A DNA stretch of 64,000 nucleotides from Acidovorax sp. 107 (lineage in GTDB: Bacteria; Pseudomonadota; Gammaproteobacteria; Burkholderiales; Burkholderiaceae_C), in assembly GCF_003058055.1 (NCBI RefSeq), contig NZ_QBTZ01000001.1, forward strand, positions 808,501-872,500, in the 5' to 3' direction. The notes beneath the pieces are model-generated. The model ran no database searches, had not been told where the DNA came from, and was given only the letters and a program-made list of their open reading frames with translations. Shown here in pieces: positions 53,711-62,590 of the stretch. Made by a program: the position numbers and the translations under genes. How positions within the stretch are numbered: the first letter of the stretch is position 1; each line of letters begins with the position of its first letter.

Positions 53711-54646
53711 ATGACGCAGAACCCTCCCGTTTTTGAAGTCCTCCCCCGCGACCTCTCGGCCTACCGCCAGGGCAATGTGGGCATCGACTATGTGCACCGC
53801 TTTGAGTCGGGCAAGCCCGGGCCGCACGTGCTCATCAATGCCCTCACGCATGGCAACGAGATCTGCGGCATGGTGGCCGCCACGCACCTGCTGGACACGG
53901 GCGTGCGTCCCCTCATCGGCACGCTGACCATCAGCTTTGCCAATGTGGCCGCGTACGAGTCGTTCGACCAGAGCCGCCCGTTCGAGAGCCGCCAGCTGGT
54001 GCACAACCTCAACCGCATCTGGTCGGCGGCTGAGCTGGACGGCACCGCCGACAGCCCCGAGCTGCAGCGTGCCCGCGTCCTGCGACCGGTGGTGGCTGCG
54101 GCCGATCACATCCTCGACATCCATTCCACCAGCCAGGACGTACAGCCGTTCTGGGTGTATCCCTCCTATCCGCGCAATGCCGAAGTGGCGCTGGCCATCG
54201 GCCGCCCGCCGGTGCACCTGGTGATGCCCAGCGGCCTGGGGTCGGGCACGCCGCTCATCCAGCATGGCCGCCATGGGCAGACAGAGGGTGATGGCGTGGC
54301 GCTCGTGGTGGAGTGCGGGCAGCATTTCCGCCAGTCGGCGGCCGATATGGCCACGATGGTGGCGCTGGACTTTCTGGCGCATTTTGGCCTCATCGCGCCG
54401 GTGTCCGACCGGCCCGCACCGGCAGAGCAACGCCGCTACGAGCTGCTGGAGACCTGCATGGTGCGCACGGCGGACTTCCGCTTCACGCGGCCGGTACAAG
54501 GGTTTGAGGTGTTTGCCAAGGGTGACCTCATCGCCACCGATGGCCCGCACGAGATCCGTGCGCTGTGCGATGACTGCACCATCCTCATGCCCACCCGCGA
54601 GCCCATCGTGGGCCGCGAGGCGGTGTACCTCACGCGGCCTATCTGA
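53711..54646 (+). CDS. Succinylglutamate desuccinylase / aspartoacylase-family hydrolase
   Basis: The 311-residue zinc hydrolase of the M14-like AstE/AspA family has the metal ligands in NALTHGNEICGMV (HxxE) and LDIHSTSQDV (third His), and a later catalytic Glu in LVVECGQHF. Family members cleave N-acyl amino acids. No arginine-succinyltransferase genes are nearby, so the substrate is open. The start at 53711 is a clear ATG. Confidence 0.9.
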   Translation: MTQNPPVFEVLPRDLSAYRQGNVGIDYVHRFESGKPGPHVLINALTHGNEICGMVAATHLLDTGVRPLIGTLTISFANVAAYESFDQSRPFESRQLVHNLNRIWSAAELDGTADSPELQRARVLRPVVAAADHILDIHSTSQDVQPFWVYPSYPRNAEVALAIGRPPVHLVMPSGLGSGTPLIQHGRHGQTEGDGVALVVECGQHFRQSAADMATMVALDFLAHFGLIAPVSDRPAPAEQRRYELLETCMVRTADFRFTRPVQGFEVFAKGDLIATDGPHEIRALCDDCTILMPTREPIVGREAVYLTRPI

Positions 54647-54691
54647 GAACGTGTTGGCGATCGATCCCCTGCGAGATCGCCAACATGTTCT
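54646..54691. repeat. Long hairpin between convergent genes
   Basis: AGAACGTGTTGGCGATC (54646-54662) and GATCGCCAACATGTTCT (54675-54691) form a 17-pair stem with one G-U pair and a 12-base loop. It starts at the stop of the aspartoacylase-like gene and faces the DUF924 gene. There is no T-run, so it is more a REP-like or stabilising element than a classical terminator. Confidence 0.7.
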
Positions 54692-54726
54692 GAGATGCTG
54701 AAGAGGGGGCGGCCTGGTGGCCGGCC

Positions 54727-55266
54727 CTAGAACGACGAGCCGGGCTGCTCCAAAAACGCCACTTCTTCGGGCGTCGAGGTGCGGCCGAGCACCGCGTTGC
54801 GGTGCGGGTAGCGGCCGAACCGGGCAATGATGTCGCGGTGCAGCACCTCGAACTTCAGGTTGCTCTCCAGCCCCGGCTGGTCAAACAGCACCATGGCCTG
54901 TTCGTGGATCACGGGCGATTCGCTGTGCATGTAAGGCATGTAGGCAAATGCGCGCTGGACAGGTGGCAATGCGCGGTCGTTTTGCCCGGCCACCAGCTCC
55001 TGCGCCAGCGCCAGGGCCAAAGCGTCCTGGGCAAACGCCAACGGCGAGCCGCGGTGCAGATTGCGCGAGAACTGGTCCAGCACAATGATCTCGGCCAGCC
55101 GCCCGGCGGGGGACGCGCGCCATGCCGAAAGTTCGCACCGCTGCGCCGCCTGCCATGCGGGCGCGAAACGTTCGCGGATTTGCGCATCCACTGCATCGTC
55201 CCGCGCAAAGTGTTGCTGGGGAGTGAGCTGCTCAAACCAGAAATGAAGAACGTCTTCGAGTTGCAT
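54727..55266 (-). CDS. DUF924 family protein
   Basis: The 179-residue helical protein has the DUF924 hallmarks VLHFWFEQL near the N-terminus, AEIIVLDQFSRNLHRGSP in the middle and RFGRYPHRNAVLGRTSTPEE near the end. The family has a TPR-like helical fold and unknown function. The gene is convergent with the aspartoacylase-like gene. Confidence 0.93.
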   Translation of the reverse strand: MQLEDVLHFWFEQLTPQQHFARDDAVDAQIRERFAPAWQAAQRCELSAWRASPAGRLAEIIVLDQFSRNLHRGSPLAFAQDALALALAQELVAGQNDRALPPVQRAFAYMPYMHSESPVIHEQAMVLFDQPGLESNLKFEVLHRDIIARFGRYPHRNAVLGRTSTPEEVAFLEQPGSSF

Positions 55267-55293
55267 GGACGGGAATATTGAATGAAATGGGGC

Positions 55294-55335
55294 GGAAGCG
55301 CTTGATCATAAAGCGCTAATAGCTATCAAAATAAT
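55294..55335. repeat. Dispersed TAGCT/AGCGC palindromic repeat, copy 8
   Basis: GAAGCGCTTGATCATAAAGC and TAATAGCTATCAAAA are the clearest form of the family: an AGCGCTT/AAGCGCT inverted pair followed by TAGCTAT. It lies upstream of the DUF924 gene, just after the small gene at 55344. Confidence 0.7.
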
Positions 55336-55343
55336 AGTGAAAA

Positions 55344-55571
55344 TCAGCCGTGCAGCTGGATCTTGCCTTCCCGCACATACTGGTTGAACTGGTCCTTGGG
55401 CAGGGCGGCCGAGCCGGCCGCGTCGTTGTCGGCCGTCCAGCTGAGGGTGGCGCTGTCCTTGGCTTGCGTGACTTCGACCGGGCCTTTGGGAATCGTGAGC
55501 GGTGCGCCGTCACCGGGGCGATACGTCACATGGCCCTGGATGGTGGCGTGCTGAGGGGCGGGTGAGGACAT
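55344..55571 (-). CDS. Small conserved hypothetical protein
   Basis: The ATG at 55571 gives 75 residues without signal peptide or membrane helix: MSSPAPQHATIQGHVTYRPG at the start and LPKDQFNQYVREGKIQLHG at the end. A beta-rich fold is likely. I do not recognise the family. Composition and codon use match the neighbouring genes, and AGGAG lies eight to nine bases upstream of the start. Confidence 0.7.
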   Translation of the reverse strand: MSSPAPQHATIQGHVTYRPGDGAPLTIPKGPVEVTQAKDSATLSWTADNDAAGSAALPKDQFNQYVREGKIQLHG

Positions 55572-55706
55572 GGGGGGCTCCTTGGCGTGGTTGCGTTCCA
55601 GACTCCCATTACAGGCCGTCCCCGCGTGGCTGCTTGTCAGACCACACCGCACGCCCGCGCGCGGATTGAACCCATCTTGCCCTGCTGGCTGGTGGGGGTG
55701 ACCGCA

Positions 55707-56615
55707 TCAAGGCGGCACCACCGCCTGAGTGCGCTCCTGGCGCACCAGGTACAGGCCGCTGCCGATGATGATGGCGCCGCCCAGCAGCGTGCTGTAGCCC
55801 GGTGCTGTGTGCCAGAGCACCCAGTCCAGCCCCATGCCCCAGGCCAGTGCCGTGTATTCAAACGGTGCCACCACCGAGGCCTGCCCGTGGCGAAACGCCT
55901 CGGTAATGGCCAGCTGCCCCGCAAACCCGGTCACGGCGAGCCCGGCCACCAGCGGCCAGTGCGCTTGCGCCACGCCCACCCACTGCGGCCACGCGAGGGC
56001 GCCTGCGCCCAATGCCAGCAGGGTGGTGGTCCAGAACACCAGGCTGGCACTGGAGTCTGTGCGGGTGAGCATGCGGCCCGTGATGGCCGACACCGCGTAG
56101 CAGGTGGCTGCTGCCAACACCGCCAGCGCACCCAGGGTAAAAAAAGCCTCCTGGTTGGGCCGCAGGGCCACCAGCACGCCCACCATGCCCAGAGCGATGG
56201 CCACCCAGTGGGCGGGGCGCACCTTCTCGCGCAGCACCACGGTGGACAGCGCTGTGATGAGCAGCGGCGCAATGAAGAACAGCGTGTAGGCCTCGGCCAG
56301 CGCCAGCTCACGGATGGCGAACGCAAACAGCGCCAGCATGGCCACGTTGAGCCCGCCGCGCAGCAGGTGCAGCGGCCAGCGCACCTTGAGCAGCCGCGGT
56401 ACCTCGCCACGCCACAGCGCATACAGGGCTACCAGCGGCAGTGCGGCCCAGCCCCGCAGCGCCGCCACCTGCATGGCCGGGTAGTGTGCGGTCAGCGTCT
56501 TGAGCAGTGCGTCCATCAACGAAAAGAAGCCCACGGCCGCCACCATGGCGATGATGCCGCGCAGGTTGCCTGAGGGCAGCGCAGGCCCCGGGGCGCTGCG
56601 TGGCGCGTCAGACAT
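55707..56615 (-). CDS. DMT/EamA-family transporter
   Basis: The 302-residue protein has ten membrane helices in two EamA halves (MVAAVGFFSLMDALLKTLTA at the first helix, FEYTALAWGMGLDWVLWHTA in the second half). It is an inner-membrane exporter or importer of a small metabolite that cannot be named. It follows the hybrid kinase gene on the same strand after 218 bases. Confidence 0.9.
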   Translation of the reverse strand: MSDAPRSAPGPALPSGNLRGIIAMVAAVGFFSLMDALLKTLTAHYPAMQVAALRGWAALPLVALYALWRGEVPRLLKVRWPLHLLRGGLNVAMLALFAFAIRELALAEAYTLFFIAPLLITALSTVVLREKVRPAHWVAIALGMVGVLVALRPNQEAFFTLGALAVLAAATCYAVSAITGRMLTRTDSSASLVFWTTTLLALGAGALAWPQWVGVAQAHWPLVAGLAVTGFAGQLAITEAFRHGQASVVAPFEYTALAWGMGLDWVLWHTAPGYSTLLGGAIIIGSGLYLVRQERTQAVVPP

Positions 56616-56833
56616 GGCGCAACCCGGGGATGGCGCCCGCGCAGGCAGTCAGGCGCGGCAGGGCACAGGGGGCGCAGAGCTTGGCGGCGGGCAGGCGTGG
56701 CAAGGGCGGGCAGGGCAAGTGCATGGGAGAGAGATGGCCCTGTGTGTGCGGCGCATGCGGTGGCACAGCGGCTGCAGGGTCGGGGCGGCAAGGCCAAAAA
56801 GTGTAGCGCAGCCCCGCCGTTCCACGGGCCGCG

Positions 56834-59800
56834 TCAGGTGGCCGAAGGGGGGCGCTCGGGCGCGCTGGCGAGGGTGGTGTTGGGGGTATCGCTTGCCGGG
56901 GGCTGCGTGGCATCCAGCAACGCGAGGGCCTGCACAAAATCGAATCCGTCGATGGCCTGCGCCAAGGCCTGGGCGCGGTCCGGGTAGTGCTGCACCATGG
57001 CCGGATGCAGATCGGCATACGCAGCGCTGGCATCCAGGTCGTCGCTGGCCAGCAAAGGGCGGAGCTTGCGCAGAGCCTCTTGCAGCTGTCCGGCGTCAGT
57101 GGCCGGGGCTGACCCTTTAACCCCTGCATCCCCGCCATCCCCTGCAGTACCCGCGCTGGCATCCACCACAAAGCGCAGCGATTGCACCAGCTGTTGCAGC
57201 CGCCCCTCCAGATCACGCAGTGCCTGCGCGGTGTCCGCGCCTTGGCCTTCCTGGGGGGTGGATTGCAACCTGGCCTCGGCCTGCTGCGCTGCCGTCTGCA
57301 GGTCCGTCAGGCCCGCCGTGCCCGCCAGGCCTTTGAGCGTGTGCACGGTGCGCAGCGCCTCTTGCTGGTCACCGGTTTGCCACGCGTGCAGCGCCTTCCG
57401 GGCGTCCTGGTGGTGCTCGACCACGATGCGCTGCAGCAGCCGCACCAGGGCCGCAAAGTGGTTGCCCAACGAGCGCAACCCCTGCTGCAACTGAAAGCCT
57501 GCCACCGCCTGAAGCTGAACTCGCATGCGCGCTTCGTCGGTCGGGGTGAGGGTGGAGGGCACAGCGACCGGGTACGCGCCGGTCCCTGCGGCTTCCACCG
57601 CATGGGGCAGCTGGTGCGCCAGCACGCGCGCCAGTTGGGCAGGGTCCACCGGCTTGGGCAGGTGGTCGTTCATGCCGGCGGCCAGCGCGGCGGCGCGGTC
57701 TTCGGCAAAGGCGTTTGCCGTCATGGCCACGATGGGTGTCTGTGCATGGCCGGGCAGCGCGCGGATCTGGCGGGTGGCCTGCAGGCCGTCCAGATGGGGC
57801 ATCTGGATATCCATGAGGATCAGGTCGTAGTGCTGCTGGCGGGCGTGGTCCACGGCAATGAGACCATCGCCTGCCACGTCCACCGCAAAACCCAGTTGCT
57901 GCAACAGTTCGCACGCCACCTCCTGGTTCAGCGCGTTGTCCTCTGCCAGCAACAGACGCAGCCCCGGGGCGAAATGGACAGAGGCATCCGCAGGCAGCGC
58001 GGGCGTCCCCTCCGCAGGTGTCTGCGCGCGGTTCCAGACGCGCACCAGCACTTCTTCGAGCGCGGTGGGCAGCACCGGCTTGGGCAAAAACGCGGCAAAG
58101 CGGCCTGCATCCACCTCGTCCGCAGGGCAGCTCAGGCTGCCGCTGACCAGAATGCAGGCGGGGCGGTGGCGCAGCGGCAGGGCGCAGATCTGGTGCCAGG
58201 TTTGCGTGCCATTGAGGTCAGGCATCAGCCAGTCGGTGAGCACCAACTCGTACGGGTCGCCCACCTCGTCGGCCTGCGCCACGGCCTGCAGCGCCAGCGT
58301 GCCCGACGACACCGCGTCGGCCCGGGCCCCCAGCTGGGTCAGCAGGTCGGCCAGCAGCTCGCGGGCCTCCTCCATGTCATCGACCACCAGCACGCGGGTG
58401 CTCGGGGGCAGTGCCTGCACGTGGCGGGGTGCTGCGGCCTGGGTGCTGATGCCGAAGGGGGCTTCGAACCAGAAGGTGCTGCCCTTGCCGGGTTCGCTGC
58501 GCACCCCGACCTGCCCGCCCATGAGGTGGGCCAGACGGCGCGATATGGCCAGCCCGAGGCCCGTGCCGCCATGGGTGCGGGTGGTGGAGACATCGGCCTG
58601 CTGGAACGCGAGGAACAGCTTGCCCTGCTGCTCCGGGCTCAGGCCGATGCCCGTGTCGCGCACCTCAAAACGCAGGCGCACCTCGTTGTCTTCGCGGTGG
58701 GTGACGAAAGCGTGCAACGACACGCTGCCGCGTTCGGTGAACTTGACGGCATTGCCCATGAAGTTGGTCAGGATCTGCCCCAGGCGCACCCCGTCCCCGT
58801 GCAGCAGGGGCGGAACCCCCGCCAGCTCGGCCATCACCTCCAGGCCCTTGGCCTCGGCCTTGTCGCCGGTGATGGTGAACACGTTGCTCACCACCTTCTC
58901 CAGCTCGAAGTCGGTGGGGTCCAGCGCCATCTTGCCCGCTTCGATTTTGGAAAAGTCGAGGATGTCGTTGATCACGGCCAGCAGGTGCATGGCGGCACCC
59001 GACACCTTGTCCAGCTGCTGGCGCTGGTGCGGGTTGGTGGTGTCACGGCGGATCAGGTGGGTCAGGCCGATGATCGCGTTCATGGGCGTGCGGATCTCAT
59101 GGCTCATGTTGGCCAGGAAGGCGCTCTTGGCCTGGTTGGCCTCATCGGCCATGGCCTTCGCGCTGCGCAGCTGCGCATTGGTGTGCTGCAGCTCCAGCGT
59201 CTGCTGGGCGAGGGCCTGGCTGGTCTTTTCGAGGTCGAGCGTGCGCTCGGCCACCAGTTGCTCCAGCTCGTCGCGGTAGCGGGCCAGTTCGCGCTCGGAC
59301 TGCTTGCGGTTGGTGATGTCCACCCAGATGCCGGTCATGCATTCGCGGTCATGCATGTGCAGGGGGCGCATGGACACCCAGAAATCGCGGACGTTGCCGC
59401 TCTTGTCGCGCCGCTGGGTCTCAAAGTCCTGGCCGCCTTCGGCCTGGATGCGCTGGAGCCGTTGATCGACCTTGGCGGTGTCTGGGTCCAGCTGCAGGTC
59501 GTACAGGTTCATCTGCGAAAACTCTTCGCGCGTGTAGCCCAGCGATTCATTGGTGGCGTCGTTGAAGCTGACGAATTGCAGGGTCTGCATGTCCAGCACC
59601 ACGATGCCGATGGGGGCCTGGCTGATGATGTTGGCGTGCAGTTCCTCGCGGTCGTGCAGCTCTGCCAGCGCCACGCGACGTTCGTCCTGCGTCTTTTGAA
59701 ACGCCAGCACGGCATCTGCCATGTCGCCAATGAGCGTGCCCTTGCGCGCGGCCATGGCCTTGATCTGGGCGAAGGTCTTGTAGCCGCTGAGGCCGCTCTC

Positions 59801-60508
59801 GCCGCGCGAGAGCTTTTGAAGAATCAGATTGAGCCGGTCCAGCTGCCGCGAGGTGGACAGCGACAGCCCGAACCACAGCGCCAGAAACACCAGCGCCGCC
59901 AGCGTGCTGTAGATGCGCATGCGGCGATTGAAATCCTGCAGTTGGCTGCGTATGGCCGCTGCGTTCTGGAGCGCATGGTCCATGAAGGTCCGGGCGATGT
60001 CGCCCATGCGCAGGGCAAACGCGCCGTAGTACGCCGTGGCGCTGATCAGGTGTTCGCCCGCCAGCGACTGGTCGATGGACATCTGGTCCGAACTCATCAA
60101 GGCGAACTGGCGAAACTCCTGGAACGCGCTCAGGGCTGCCGGGTAGTGGGCCTGGACGTGTGAAAAATCATGGGCTGTGGTCAGCGTGGTCAGGTCCTTT
60201 TCAAGCGCTGCCATTTCGTCCACGATGAGCGTGTGAAGCTGGTAGGCCTTGGCTTCATCCACACGCCGGTCCTTGGAGGCCGTCAGGGTCTGCGCCAGCC
60301 GCAGCTTGATCTCCAGCAGCTTGCGGCTGATGGCTTCTGCCTTGGCGGCCACCTCGATGTCTTTCTCCTGGCTCTGCAGCGCCTTCAGCTGGATGGCCTG
60401 GGTGCGTTGCTGAACCGCATAGTCAAACCCCATGCCCACCAGCACGGCCAGTACCACCGGCAGAAAAAATCGCAGAAAAAACCGTTGGCGCTTGAGCAGG
60501 TGGAGCAT
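56834..60508 (-). CDS. Hybrid histidine kinase with two receiver domains and an Hpt domain
   Basis: The ATG at 60508 gives 1224 residues. Order: membrane helix (about 10-30), periplasmic region, second helix (about 205-225), PAS/PAC (about 300-430), a coiled coil, HisKA with phosphorylated His470 (SHEIRTPMNAIIG), HATPase (about 580-700), receiver 1 (VLVVDDMEEARELLADLL, Asp in TDWLMPD), receiver 2 (LLLAEDNALNQEVACELL, Asp in MDIQMPHLDG) and Hpt with His1056 (TVHTLKGLAGTAG). This is a BarA/EvgS-like phosphorelay in one chain. A histidine phosphatase-family gene and an HD-GYP response regulator gene lie next to it on the same strand, the latter a plausible output. Confidence 0.94.
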   Translation of the reverse strand: MLHLLKRQRFFLRFFLPVVLAVLVGMGFDYAVQQRTQAIQLKALQSQEKDIEVAAKAEAISRKLLEIKLRLAQTLTASKDRRVDEAKAYQLHTLIVDEMAALEKDLTTLTTAHDFSHVQAHYPAALSAFQEFRQFALMSSDQMSIDQSLAGEHLISATAYYGAFALRMGDIARTFMDHALQNAAAIRSQLQDFNRRMRIYSTLAALVFLALWFGLSLSTSRQLDRLNLILQKLSRGESGLSGYKTFAQIKAMAARKGTLIGDMADAVLAFQKTQDERRVALAELHDREELHANIISQAPIGIVVLDMQTLQFVSFNDATNESLGYTREEFSQMNLYDLQLDPDTAKVDQRLQRIQAEGGQDFETQRRDKSGNVRDFWVSMRPLHMHDRECMTGIWVDITNRKQSERELARYRDELEQLVAERTLDLEKTSQALAQQTLELQHTNAQLRSAKAMADEANQAKSAFLANMSHEIRTPMNAIIGLTHLIRRDTTNPHQRQQLDKVSGAAMHLLAVINDILDFSKIEAGKMALDPTDFELEKVVSNVFTITGDKAEAKGLEVMAELAGVPPLLHGDGVRLGQILTNFMGNAVKFTERGSVSLHAFVTHREDNEVRLRFEVRDTGIGLSPEQQGKLFLAFQQADVSTTRTHGGTGLGLAISRRLAHLMGGQVGVRSEPGKGSTFWFEAPFGISTQAAAPRHVQALPPSTRVLVVDDMEEARELLADLLTQLGARADAVSSGTLALQAVAQADEVGDPYELVLTDWLMPDLNGTQTWHQICALPLRHRPACILVSGSLSCPADEVDAGRFAAFLPKPVLPTALEEVLVRVWNRAQTPAEGTPALPADASVHFAPGLRLLLAEDNALNQEVACELLQQLGFAVDVAGDGLIAVDHARQQHYDLILMDIQMPHLDGLQATRQIRALPGHAQTPIVAMTANAFAEDRAAALAAGMNDHLPKPVDPAQLARVLAHQLPHAVEAAGTGAYPVAVPSTLTPTDEARMRVQLQAVAGFQLQQGLRSLGNHFAALVRLLQRIVVEHHQDARKALHAWQTGDQQEALRTVHTLKGLAGTAGLTDLQTAAQQAEARLQSTPQEGQGADTAQALRDLEGRLQQLVQSLRFVVDASAGTAGDGGDAGVKGSAPATDAGQLQEALRKLRPLLASDDLDASAAYADLHPAMVQHYPDRAQALAQAIDGFDFVQALALLDATQPPASDTPNTTLASAPERPPSAT

Positions 60509-60533
60509 GGGCGAAAGGGGCCGCAGTGGTGGA

Positions 60534-61271
60534 TCAGCGTTTGGGATTGGCAGGGAGCAGGAGGCTCCAGTGCGATGGGGGAATGCTGCCCATGTATTCA
60601 AATTGCGAGCGCCCCAGCGGGCGCAGCACCACCATGGTTCCTTCGGGCTTGACGAAGTAGCCCATCAGGTCGGCCAGGTTGGGGGCGTGCGCCACGATGA
60701 CGCGGTTGGTGCCCTCGGGAACGGGCGTGGACACCAGGGCCCGCGTGGCGGCAGCGACGGGTTTTTTCTGCTCGCTGGTCAGGTTGGCTGTGTAGGCCAG
60801 CAGGGGCTCTGCACGCAGCAACTGCGGTTGCGTGGCAAACGTGAGCTGGGCGCTCTCGCGGGCGCGGCACATCGGGCTGTGGATGACCTCCCCCACGGGA
60901 ATCCTGGCGCGCCGCAAGGCAAGCCCCAGATCGCGTGCCTGTTGCCGGCCTGCATCACTGAGGACGCGCTGGGTGCTGCAGTCGTTCAGGTCCACCTGCG
61001 GCGCTCTGTCCACCCGGCTGGGGTCCGAGGTGCCGTGGCGCAGGTACAGCACAAAGCCGCCTTGGCGCATTTGTGCCAAAAGGGCAGGGCTTGCCAGGAT
61101 CTCCTGGAAGTCCTGGTCCTGCGCGATGCCAACGTCGGGCCATGCAATCGTTCCCGTTGCGGCAACCATGGCCACCACCACAGCCGGCACCCGAGTCCAC
61201 CCCGTTTCCGCGCGGGGGCCCCTCCTGCCGGGCGGAGCGGGGGCCAAACGCAGGGTGCGCATCGCCAGCAT
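60534..61271 (-). CDS. Histidine phosphatase-family protein, exported
   Basis: The 245-residue protein has an N-terminal hydrophobic segment (about residues 28-44, VPAVVVAMVAATGTIAW) followed by GIAQDQD, consistent with a signal peptide. The phosphatase core has the RHG motif in FVLYLRHGTSDP and a second catalytic His in VIVAHAPNLADL. The predicted export argues against SixA-like action on the cytoplasmic Hpt domain of the neighbouring kinase. It lies 25 bases before the kinase start and three bases after the HD-GYP gene, so the three form one transcript. Confidence 0.87.
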   Translation of the reverse strand: MLAMRTLRLAPAPPGRRGPRAETGWTRVPAVVVAMVAATGTIAWPDVGIAQDQDFQEILASPALLAQMRQGGFVLYLRHGTSDPSRVDRAPQVDLNDCSTQRVLSDAGRQQARDLGLALRRARIPVGEVIHSPMCRARESAQLTFATQPQLLRAEPLLAYTANLTSEQKKPVAAATRALVSTPVPEGTNRVIVAHAPNLADLMGYFVKPEGTMVVLRPLGRSQFEYMGSIPPSHWSLLLPANPKR

Positions 61272-61274
61272 GGC

Positions 61275-62453
61275 TCAGGCCTCTGGCACGGTGGCGGGAT
61301 GGTCCGCAAACCGGTCCGCGATGGCCGCAAACTGCGGCACCAGATGGAGAAACGCGTCGCAGATATCGGGGTCGAAATGCTGGCCACGGCCTTGGCGGAT
61401 GATGTCCACCGCATCGTCGAGCGTGAAGGCGCGCTTGTAGTGTCGGCGCGAGATCAGGGCGTCAAACACGTCGGCGATGGCCATCAGCCGCGCGGGCAGC
61501 GGTATGGCGTCGCCCTGCAGGCCTTCGGGGTAACCCGAGCCGTCCCACTTTTCGTGGTGGCCCGCCGAGATCTGGCGCGCCGTCTCCAGGAACGCAAGGG
61601 CAGAGTTCCCGGGTGCCGCCCCGGGCGACAGCGGCTGGTGGTGGCCCAGCTGCAACACGCTGCGAATGGCCTCGTCGATGGCGTCGGCGCCAATGCGGGC
61701 GTGGGTCTTCATCACCTCGAACTCTTCGGGGGTGAGGCGCCCCGGCTTGAGCAATATGGCGTCGGGGATGCCCACCTTGCCAATATCGTGCAACGGCGCG
61801 GCCTTGGCGATCTGCCGGCGCTGGCCGGCGCTGCCCAGCAGGTGCTCAAAGCGCGGATGGTTCTGCAGGTGCAGCATCAGCGCGTCGATATAGGCCTGCG
61901 TGCGGTGCAGGTGGTTGCCGGTTTCGTTGTCGCGCTTTTCGGCCAGCGTGGCCATGGCGTGCAGGCTGAAGTCCTTGATCAGCTCGTTCTCGGTCATGCG
62001 CCGTTGCACTTCGGCGTCCAGGTAGCTGTTCTGGTCGGCCAGCCAGTCGCGCGCGGCCTTCAGCTCCAGGTGGGTGCGCACCCGCGCCAGCAGCACGGCG
62101 GGCTTGATGGGCTTGGTCACATAGTCCACCGCGCCCGCCTGCAGGCCGCGCTCCTCGTCGGCGATGGCGTCGAGGGCGGTCACAAAGATCACCGGGATCT
62201 CGCGCGTCTCAGGCGCTGCACGCAGGGCGGCCAGCACCTCGTAGCCGTCCATCTCGGGCATCATCACATCGAGCAGGATGATGTCGGGCACCGGCTGGGA
62301 CTGGGCGACCTGCAAGGCCCGCTGCCCTGAGTTGGCCACCCGCACGTGGTAGTACGGGCGCAGCAGTTGGCCAATGACGGTCAGGTTTTCGCGGGTGTCA
62401 TCCACAACCAGCACCGTTTTGAGCAGGGCTTTATCGTCGGCGGGCAAGAACAT
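61275..62453 (-). CDS. HD-GYP response regulator, c-di-GMP phosphodiesterase (RpfG-like)
   Basis: The ATG at 62453 gives 392 residues: a receiver domain (VLVVDDTRENLTVIGQLLRP, Asp in LLDVMMPEMDGYEV) and an HD-GYP domain with HDIGKVGIPDAILLKP and HHEKWDGSGYPEGLQG, the full catalytic set. It should degrade c-di-GMP when phosphorylated. It is upstream of the phosphatase and hybrid kinase genes in one minus-strand run, so the hybrid kinase is its likely phosphodonor. A GGTAAC-N5-GTTACC inverted repeat at 62492-62508 lies in its promoter region. Confidence 0.93.
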   Translation of the reverse strand: MFLPADDKALLKTVLVVDDTRENLTVIGQLLRPYYHVRVANSGQRALQVAQSQPVPDIILLDVMMPEMDGYEVLAALRAAPETREIPVIFVTALDAIADEERGLQAGAVDYVTKPIKPAVLLARVRTHLELKAARDWLADQNSYLDAEVQRRMTENELIKDFSLHAMATLAEKRDNETGNHLHRTQAYIDALMLHLQNHPRFEHLLGSAGQRRQIAKAAPLHDIGKVGIPDAILLKPGRLTPEEFEVMKTHARIGADAIDEAIRSVLQLGHHQPLSPGAAPGNSALAFLETARQISAGHHEKWDGSGYPEGLQGDAIPLPARLMAIADVFDALISRRHYKRAFTLDDAVDIIRQGRGQHFDPDICDAFLHLVPQFAAIADRFADHPATVPEA

Positions 62454-62491
62454 GGTCGTGGTGCTTTCGGGCGTCCTCGGCAGGGGGTGCG

Positions 62492-62508
62492 GGTAACCAC
62501 ATGTTACC
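62492..62508. promoter_or_regulatory. Inverted repeat GGTAAC-CACAT-GTTACC upstream of the HD-GYP gene
   Basis: Two perfect six-base arms with a five-base centre lie 39 bases before the HD-GYP start codon. It looks like an operator; no factor can be named. Confidence 0.45.
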
Positions 62509-62523
62509 GGTGTTCTGGGTGTT

Positions 62524-62545
62524 GCCACGCGTTTGTTCGCGTGGC
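62524..62545 (-). other. Hairpin between the nitronate monooxygenase and HD-GYP genes
   Basis: GCCACGCG and CGCGTGGC form an eight-pair stem with a six-base loop 46 bases after the nitronate monooxygenase stop on the minus strand. There is no T-run, so it may be a weak or Rho-assisted terminator. Confidence 0.4.
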
Positions 62546-62590
62546 GGCGGGGGCATCCGCAGGGGGCTTGCAGGACCTCTTCCCGGTGCC

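Noticed and set aside
57182..60163. 993-codon frame opposite the hybrid kinase
   Set aside because: Shadow of a high-GC gene; no domain and no start signal.
60534..61271. SixA-type phosphohistidine phosphatase acting on the neighbouring Hpt domain
   Set aside because: The RHG motif fits the superfamily but the protein has a signal-peptide-like N-terminus and is longer than SixA, so cytoplasmic action on the Hpt domain is not supported.
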